DNA from: Prevotellaceae bacterium
GTDB lineage: Bacteria; Bacteroidota; Bacteroidia; Bacteroidales; UBA932
Reading direction: 5' to 3'
Length of the DNA stretch: 13,059 nt
Assembly (NCBI GenBank): GCA_031287815.1
Contig: JAITSM010000107.1
Location: forward strand, 1 to 13,059
The stretch's first letter is position 1. Each line of letters opens with the position of its first letter. Both the position numbers and the translations under genes were made by a program. Below are positions 12,533-13,059 of this stretch, piece by piece. The notes beneath the pieces are model-generated. The model was not told where the DNA came from, searched no databases, and saw nothing but the letters and a program-made list of their open reading frames with translations.

Positions 12533-13059
12533 TTATTCCTCTCGCACACAACGTACGTAGCCGCTATAGCCATTTGTTGAGTTCGTACCAGAAGTATAGC
12601 GAAGGCAAGTGACAATCCCAGATACACTCGCAGCAGATGTTGGGTTTTTTAGTCGACCACCGTAGTAGCCAATACCGATACATGTCTTTGCAATTAGTGC
12701 CACATACTCTCCATTGAGCTGGCAAGATGTGGTTGGGGGAATCCTTATTGTCTCGCCCGTGTAAATTTTTATTTTTGATAAATATTGTGACCAATCATCA
12801 AAGGTGGTTTTAAGTTCGGTTTGTTCGGGTAGCCTCCATCCGTCCGGGCATAAGGTGGAATAGGTAGTAGCAAGGGTGTGCCTCCAATATTCTTTTGCGT
12901 TAGGGTCCGCGTTGCTGCATTTTTCGTCAACAGCAGCCGGATGGGCATAGTTTAAATAATCATCCATTGTCCAAAGGCCGGTAGATAATTGAGCGATGCG
13001 GTATATTTTGTTATCCCGTGCATCCTGTATCCATGCTTCCCAGTTCTGCGCGCCGCTTG
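12533..13059 (-). CDS. FISUMP-domain protein, C-terminal part
   Basis: The C-terminal 175 or so residues of a protein with a FISUMP domain (Fibrobacter succinogenes major paralogous domain, TIGR02145) are visible. The frame stays open from the ATG at 12967 to the right edge, reading AWIQDARDNKIYRIAQL and then LWTMDDYLNYA. These match the family's pattern of a D-x-RDGK-x-Y motif followed by W-M-x-x-NLNY, so the gene starts outside the window. Further on, LCPDGWRLPEQTEL is the family's most recognisable motif, and GYSGYVRCVREE resembles its usual VRCV ending. Members are usually secreted or surface-anchored, of unknown function and in many paralogous copies. No signal peptide can be seen because the N-terminus is missing. 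Confidence 0.8.
   Translation of the reverse strand, partial: SGAQNWEAWIQDARDNKIYRIAQLSTGLWTMDDYLNYAHPAAVDEKCSNADPNAKEYWRHTLATTYSTLCPDGWRLPEQTELKTTFDDWSQYLSKIKIYTGETIRIPPTTSCQLNGEYVALIAKTCIGIGYYGGRLKNPTSAASVSGIVTCLRYTSGTNSTNGYSGYVRCVREE

Overview
The window looks like chromosomal DNA of a Bacteroidota, most likely a Bacteroidales relative. Three things point there. The promoters have the phylum-type -7 box TAnnTTTG, and one also has a TTTG -33 box at 19-nt spacing. The ornithine carbamoyltransferase is of the Bacteroides succinylornithine type. Several families are typical of the phylum: HU-like/DUF4469, FISUMP and DUF6922. Neither species nor genus can be named from the sequence. No rRNA, tRNA, CRISPR array, phage gene or insertion sequence was recognised.

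Layout. Left edge, plus strand: the 3' end of a B12-dependent (class II) ribonucleotide reductase, a strong hairpin terminator, then ispE of the non-mevalonate isoprenoid pathway. Convergent to these is a long minus-strand array, read right to left. It begins with a FecCD-type permease and its coupled ATPase (10795-8727). Next come argD (8650-7502), a DUF6922/AbiEii putative toxin-antitoxin pair (7419-6494), and argF' encoding N-succinylornithine carbamoyltransferase (6487-5537). It ends with a KamA-family radical SAM enzyme (5368-4049), a GH20 hexosaminidase lipoprotein (4007-2370) and an HU-like/DUF4469 protein (2336-1584). Right of the permease, and divergent from it, is a LolC/E-like ABC permease (10856-12100). 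A repeat-rich non-coding stretch of about 430 bp follows. The right edge holds the 3' part of a FISUMP-domain protein on the minus strand.

How the parts relate. argD and argF' catalyse neighbouring steps of arginine synthesis, probably through succinylated intermediates. They are separated only by the AT-richer DUF6922/AbiEii pair, whose stop codon lies 6 nt before the argF' start. This is the most unusual arrangement here: a probable defence or addiction module spliced into a biosynthetic operon so that an arginine gene is read behind it. The KamA-family enzyme keeps its iron-sulfur and probable PLP-lysine motifs, but appears to have lost the acidic residues that bind lysine in lysine 2,3-aminomutase, so its substrate is open.

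The intergenic spaces carry several families of short dispersed repeats. One has TAAGAACTAAGAGTTA-like units with a GGCGCC palindrome, another is CAGTAGGCAGT, and a third is a GC-rich multi-hairpin element of about 200 bp. All family assignments come from reading motifs by eye; no database search was run.
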